NCBI GenBank assembly: GCA_004802705.1
Contig: SGPL01000705.1
Span: forward strand, 1-14,825
Length of the DNA stretch: 14,825 nucleotides
Source: Bondarzewia mesenterica
Taxonomy: Eukaryota; Basidiomycota; Agaricomycetes; Russulales; Bondarzewiaceae
Direction of reading: 5' to 3'
Shown here: positions 9,883 through 14,825 of the stretch, one piece after another
Numbering within the stretch: position 1 is the first letter of the stretch
Layout of the letters: every line of letters begins with the position of its first letter
Translations under genes and position numbers: made by a program
Notes under the pieces: generated by a model
Databases searched by the model: none
Seen by the model: the letters and a program-made list of their open reading frames with translations, nothing else
Told to the model about the DNA's origin: nothing

Positions 9883-10524
9883 TTTATGCTGGCAGTGGCG
9901 TTGAGTAAAGCGACGAGGACAAGGACTTCGATATGTGCCCAATTGCGCTTCAAGCATCCTTATTGACGTTTCGGTGAGAGCGAGGACGGCACTCTTTATC
10001 ATTACCCAGTGTCATCCTCCGCTGAAAGTTCTAGCCGCGGAGTGTCTGTAAGCGGCCACAGCTCTGATACCGACGAAGATATCGAGAACAAGAGGCAGCA
10101 GACTCGGCCTTTGAGCGCGAACGATGGACTGAATGGTACGATAGGTTTGTGCTTTCTTAGGCTAGAGAATGATCGGAAGAGACAAAGAAGTGCGGGTTTG
10201 CTGTTGTCAATGATGGCCAATTGGGCAGGTATCCAAGGAAACCATCATATCCAGTGAAGTTGAAGTTGTTGCGCTGGCGCCGACCTTAGTTCCAGGAGGA
10301 TGTGCCAGCCTCCGCACTCACTGTCAGGCCTCAGGAGCAACGCTGCAACCGGAGAAGTGTTTCTTGCGCCATTTCTTAGACGATGATGTGTTCGGGCAGT
10401 GAGACACCATTCACATATATCCTACAGACTAGCCGTGGAATGAACAGAAATTTCTCCCAGGCTCTATCTAGTCATACATACAATAGAGTGAACTACATGA
10501 AAGGACGCATTCGGTTGCAACTCC
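9883..10524. other. Region between the orphan gene and the ATPase gene
   Basis: A plus-strand open stretch at about 10009-10257 encodes a Ser-rich, acidic segment (SSAESSSRGVSVSGHSSDTD, then EDIENKRQQ). It could be a last exon of the orphan gene upstream, but no splice link is evident. The rest, 10258-10524, shows no gene and should hold the 3' ends of the two converging genes. Confidence 0.35.
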
Positions 10525-12366
10525 TCAAGCGATCTCTACTTCCCTTTCTCCCCTCTTTTCACTCATAAACGCCTTCGTCTTTGACACAGTCGATCCACCA
10601 ATACTGCCCTTCGACAACGTCCACGGCAAAGAGAACCTGCCTTGTTTGATCGGCACACCTCTGTCCCTCAGACCCTCGTTGAAAAGGCCAAAGTGTTTCT
10701 TGGGAAGTTTCCACGCCTCCGTTCCCAAAACGTAAGCGACTACGCCCCCAAATGCGAGAGCCCATTCCCACGTGATGCCCTTATGTCTGAATACGTTCGT
10801 ATTAAGAACAGGAATATGAATGACGGGGATGACAGAGATGGTACCAAGAACGACAGCCCAGAACAGGAACTGGTTATCCCACATCTATGTTTTGGACAAA
10901 ACATGATTAGCGCACATTATGAGATCAGGCGGGTCGAGTTGCCTCACATCTTTGAAAAACGGGAACTTGTGCTCCGTGTCGTGGATCTAGACGGAACATT
11001 GAGCGCCTCAACGACTTGAACTCCCAAGCTGCAATCAGGATGAGCCAAGTCAGCTCGACAAACACTGCACCTCTGGCTCTATAAACAACTTCACAGCTCT
11101 CATTCCAGCTAGAGTTGCACCCACGTCCTAGCGCCCCGTTTCCATGTCCGTAGATCACGATCACGAATGTGCACAGACTGAGCACGCCCATCAACACACC
11201 GCAGACCATCATATCGACGAGGATCTCCCACGTGAACACACCTTTCTTGTTATCGTGGGGAGGTATGCGCATGATGTCTGCTGAGGCTTTCTCAATAGCA
11301 TAAGTAGCAACTTCGTGCGAGACATTGAATTTATTGACAGCGAAGACGATGAGAGCGAGAAGAACGGCAAGAAGAAGCAGGATGTAGGCCAATTTAGCGA
11401 GCTTGACTTGGAGAGGAGTGCCAAGGGTGAGACCGAGAGCTTTGCCAACGACGTCCCAAGCGCGTAGCGTAGCACCTTTAACGGGCTGGAAGATACCATC
11501 ATTGGGTGACATGGACCTATTCTGTTTTCGTCGCCTAATTTTCTTCAAGCTCTCCGCTATTTTCCCGATCTCCGTCGACATGCCGGTGTGAACGACGATA
11601 CCTCGGCCGCGGCCCTTGGTGACTGTGGAGGAAGAGTAAGCCATATTGATGCGGTCGCCTACGCCTGTGCTCTCGTCAGCGAATGTTGCGGAAGAGTCCT
11701 TCGCGACTGGGAGTGATTCGCCAGTCAGGAGTGCTTCGTCGGCCTCGAAGTTCATAACATCAAAGAGCCGACAATCGGCGGGGATGACGTCTCCAGTATT
11801 AAGGTCGACAATATCGCCGGGAACGACATGGATGCTGGGAATGTGTACCAAGTTGCCATCACGCACGACGGCTGCGGTCGGACTCGATAGACTACGGAGG
11901 GCATCTACAGTTTGTTCCGCACGGTATTCCTGGTAGAAACCTTTTTCATGTCGGGAAACGACAAAAAAAAGGTAGGGTGATATGATACACACCAACCCCT
12001 ACGTTCAGCGCTATGACTGCAGTAATGACGCCCCCTTCAATCCAGTCGGTAACGCCGTATGACAACGCCATAGCAAGGATCAGAACTCTGCATCATGTCA
12101 TTGAGTACTCGTCGGTGTTTTGAGAAAGTAGCAACATACAGGATCATGGCGTTGAAAACCTGCTTCAAGAACACTTTGTACCAGAGAACACCTGCATGGT
12201 CCTGCAGCCTGTTCTCCCCGTACTTGGTCAATAAATGAGCGGCTTGCTCTGGCACGAGACCGGTATCAAGATTCGTCTGAAGTTCTTCAACGACATCGTT
12301 GAGGGAAAGCAAGAACGGAGGCCGTGTATACTCTGCAGGACGGGATGCAAGTTGATTCTTTTTCAT
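10525..12366 (-). pseudogene. ENA1: ENA-type Na+/K+ P-type ATPase lacking its catalytic core
   Basis: Fungal ENA (type IID) ATPases pump Na+ or K+ out across the plasma membrane. Exons: 12140-12366, 11993-12087, 10948-11940, 10525-10884; the introns are 52, 52 and 63 nt. The ATG at 12366 opens MKKNQLASRPAEYTRPPF, the usual ENA N terminus, two codons after a stop. M1-M2 follow, then the actuator domain with LLTGES (residues 180-183) and M3 (about 289-309). At the start of M4 (ATYAI, residue 323; base 11294) the frame passes directly into EKASADIMRIPPHD, the segment before M7; M7-M10 and a normal tail follow. M4's ion-binding part, the DKTGT phosphorylation site, the nucleotide-binding domain and M5-M6 are absent. 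About 557 residues remain against roughly 1,000-1,100 in the family. One extra T in a 5-T run (near 10955) also breaks the frame before the last intron. It cannot be an active pump as written. Confidence 0.85.
11293..11294 (-). other. In-frame deletion junction in the ENA gene
   Basis: GCTATT (Ala-Ile, start of M4) is joined to GAGAAAGCC (Glu-Lys-Ala, upstream of the PPHD motif before M7) with no splice signal between. In intact ENA proteins these positions are separated by roughly 480-530 residues. The reading frame is kept across the join, from the actuator domain through M8. Confidence 0.75.
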
Positions 12367-13273
12367 CAGTCAGGGGTGCTTCAGCCGAATAGAAGGATCC
12401 GTTTAACTTAAACGATGTGGTGGACACGTTAAGCCAGAGTGGCGTGAGTGGACGTGTCGCTAACGGGGAGTTGAGAGCGAATGTACGAGGTGCAAATCGG
12501 GCAAGAGAAAACGCACTGTATAAGGGCAGTTGCATTCCTCGGCGCCAAGGCTGGGTTTGCTAGGCATGCGTCTCCGTGGGGCACATCAAGTCAAAAGTTT
12601 CAGAGACGAGACCAACATTATCCATGAGGAGCTGGATAGGAAACTGCCAAGAGCGGAAGTTCGTGGAGCACGACGCCTGCCTCGGGCCTGATTTTGAATG
12701 ATGCAACTATGCAAAAGGCAGGTAGTATTTCGTGTGTGATTTTTTTCGGGTATAACGACGACATGAAGGAGGCGGAATTGGCTGTTGGACACTGTGGGCG
12801 GCGCCGCGGTCAACGTCAGGTACATGCATCACCGCAAAGCAACTTGTGATTATCAGGAACGGAACTAGCTTAAGAAATCGAAGAGACCATTTGAGCTATG
12901 CCAAGGAGGATAAGCTTTGATAAACCCGATGCCAACTCGAGCTTTGCGTCCGTTCGGGGATGCTCCGTCCGCTCGCCGGGGTGTGGTGGAGCGGAATATG
13001 ATCACATTGCTTGCAAACACAGCCTTGTTTTATTAGTCAACGACGAGAATATTTGGGCTGTTGGCGTTGCAGAAAGTCCAACGAAGAATTGAGATCAAAT
13101 CAACGCAAGAGAAACATACCAAGATGCAGTAGAAGAGAACCGTCCACTCAACGGCGTGATACAGGGATGAGAAGTTCAAGGCTAATGTGTGATGCATATC
13201 ATGAGCGTCATGACGAATTAACGAACGATGTGCAACCGGCAAAACAGTAAACGAGCGGTCTGCCCATCTCCAT
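12367..13273. other. Intergenic region upstream of the ATPase gene
   Basis: About 900 bases separate the 3' end of the membrane protein gene from the start of the ATPase gene on the same strand, so this stretch should include the ATPase promoter. I see no gene here; the open frames are short and unrelated to known families. No TATA box or factor site can be assigned with confidence. Confidence 0.5.
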
Positions 13274-14825
13274 TTACAAAGCGAGGCCAACCTATCAAAA
13301 GCATCAACAGATTATCATTTATTCATTGCAGAAAAATGGAGAATTGTTTTCGCATACCTCAGCCTCTTCGCTTCGTGGCAATGTCATATTCGAGCTGACA
13401 GCACTGAGCCTGTCGGCATCGTCATTGAATGCATGCCCAGCTCTCGCGACTGATGCTGGCGGATCCGCAAAGGGATTCAGGTTTGTGGATATCTCACAAA
13501 CATCGATGAAATCCGTTGAAGAAACTGGGCTATCGAGGTGGTTGTCGGCTTTAGGATCAGAGTCGGAAAACGGATCTCGGGTGTTCAATACCTCCAGAGA
13601 GAGGCCGATCGAGGGCGATGGTGAGGATGATAAGGGTGAACCTGCATAGCATATTGACGACCTGATGAGAGATGCGGGCGTCATACGTGGGATTGAAGAA
13701 GGTGCAGCGAACGACATATGGGGGGTCCAGTCACTTGTTTTCCCATCTCGGGCATCATGTCCGACTCTGAGAAGTGTTAGCAAACGACCGGCCGAGCGAG
13801 TCTTTCCCGTCGATGCGGCCGGAGAGAACGACCCAAGGAGGTGATCTGCTCCGCGCAGGCGACGTTGGCACCGACGTCGATGCCAACAAAAATATAAGAA
13901 AAAAAATGAGCAAGGGAAATAGGACGAGAACGGGAACGAGAATCGCTGCAAGGGGGGGATGTGAAGCTCTGGATGATTATGAGGGGATATTGCAAAAAGA
14001 AGACATAGTCGTGGGACGTACGCTTCATTTCCAGCATCAGGACTGCTGGAAGATCCGGTTTCTGAAGGTCCAATGGGCTTGATGGTCGTCCCCGTTGACA
14101 CCAAGGATGAGTTGATGACGCCCATCCCTTTGGCGGTCTGCTCGGGAGTATGCGATGTTGATGATGCGGATGTCAGCACTAGGGCTGCTGTTTCATGGCC
14201 CTCGCTCTCGGCGGAGGCAGGGGTCTGGGTGGGAAGGCTAGTAGGCGGGGTGCGGGGTTCAGGGGAGGCGGAATATGATGTGTTCGTCATATTCAGCAGC
14301 ATGTGCAAGTGCAAACAACTCACTTATCAAGGGTCGGTGAGATAGTCTGCAGAGAAGAACCATTCGAAGATTCTAGTGACGATCTGCTCGTCGATAGAAG
14401 TCACCTTTATACCATCATCCAGAAGGTAAATGACCCACGAATTGCTGCTCTCCCCATCGCTTCCGCCTGGGTCGTTTCCTCCTACATGCGTTTGGGTTAT
14501 CGACATTCTGACTCTCACACCGGGACGCACCATCTTGACCAGCCGATACTCCCCCAGAACCCCCATCACTTACACCAGTTGGCCTTTCGCCGCCCTGACC
14601 CGCAGTTCCACCGAGGCCCTGAGTCGTAGTTCTACCGCCACTCTGAGTCGGAGTTCCAACGTCGCTCTGAGTCGTACCAACGCCGCTCTGAGTCGTAGTC
14701 CCCCCCATCGCCTCCGCCCGTTTGTTGGCCACTGTCCTGTCCACCGCCGCCCTGTCCATTCTTATGCTGACCGTTCCCACCTAAGTGACCGTCGCTCGCG
14801 TGGCCGCCGGGATGAAACCCACCAT
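13274..14825 (-). CDS. Single-pass membrane protein with low-complexity ectodomain, 3' part
   Basis: The gene runs off the right edge. Reading leftwards: a Gly/Gln/His-rich stretch, an eight-residue repeat (TTQSGVGT-like), then, after a 49-nt intron (GTGCGT...TAG) resuming in phase with GNDPGGSDGESSNSWVIYLL, a Ser/Thr-rich part. An 86-nt intron lies at 14238-14323. A membrane span follows (ILVPVLVLFPLLIFFL, about 13890-13945), then WHRRRCQRRLR, a typical stop-transfer end that puts the tail in the cytosol. The tail is Ser/Pro-rich with DPF (13568-13576) and NPF (13469-13477). The last intron is probably 13292-13357 (GTATGC...TAG), ending the protein in EVGLAL; without it a stop lies at 13319. 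Frame breaks occur at a 7-G run (14700-14706), at the exon join before the span, and at an 8-T run (about 13899-13906). The missing N terminus should hold a signal peptide. The function is unknown; a surface protein or sensor fits. Confidence 0.55.
14592..14700 (-). repeat. 24-nt tandem repeat coding for an eight-residue unit
   Basis: On the plus strand the unit starts CTGAGT (CTGACC in one copy) recur at 14595, 14619, 14643, 14667 and 14688, giving periods of 24, 24, 24 and 21 bases. The units encode Thr/Gly/Gln/Ser-rich octets on the minus strand. Copies have diverged from one another and one is a codon short. Confidence 0.75.

Noticed and set aside
12287..12535. Minus-strand open frame overlapping the ATPase start
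   Set aside because: It is out of frame with MKKNQLASRPAEYTRPPF, and a stop lies two codons upstream of that ATG, so it is not an N-terminal extension.
13033..13290. 85-codon minus-strand open frame with hydrophobic stretches
   Set aside because: It lies past the likely stop of the membrane protein gene and has no link by splicing or homology.

Overview
The window looks like nuclear DNA of a filamentous basidiomycete, probably an Agaricomycete. The support is indirect: genes are cut by many short introns (about 40-150 nt, GTRNGT...YAG, with CTAAC/CTGAY-like branch sites), polypyrimidine tracts lie near gene starts, and the recognisable proteins are typical fungal families. No RNA gene, CRISPR array or complete mobile element was found.

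Layout. (1) 1-251, minus: the 5' end of an FAD-dependent monooxygenase that runs off the left edge. (2) 252-3678: no gene I can identify. Some stretches on the minus strand between about 2330 and 3360 look like coding exons with introns, but no continuous product can be built. (3) 3679-7390, plus: an eight-exon ubiquitin-specific protease of the USP12/USP46/Ubp9-Ubp13 group with a long, low-complexity, charged C-terminal extension. (4) 8273-9882, plus: an unrecognised, apparently spliced gene or gene remnant holding an internal duplication. (5) 10525-12366, minus: an ENA-type Na+/K+ P-type ATPase that lacks the whole catalytic core between M4 and M7. (6) 13274-14825, minus, running off the right edge: a single-pass membrane protein with a Gly/Gln/Ser/Thr-rich outer part containing a 24-nt tandem repeat, a stop-transfer RRR motif, and a cytoplasmic tail with DPF and NPF endocytic motifs.

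The genes do not form an obvious pathway or cluster. The two most notable points are the in-frame core deletion in the ENA ATPase and the single-base frame breaks found in every recognisable gene, several in G or T runs. The breaks raise the possibility of sequence error, and any claim that a gene here is dead must be weighed against that. I saw no convincing sign of a wholly new biological system; the best candidates for novelty are the core-less pump and the duplicated orphan gene at 8.3-9.9 kb.
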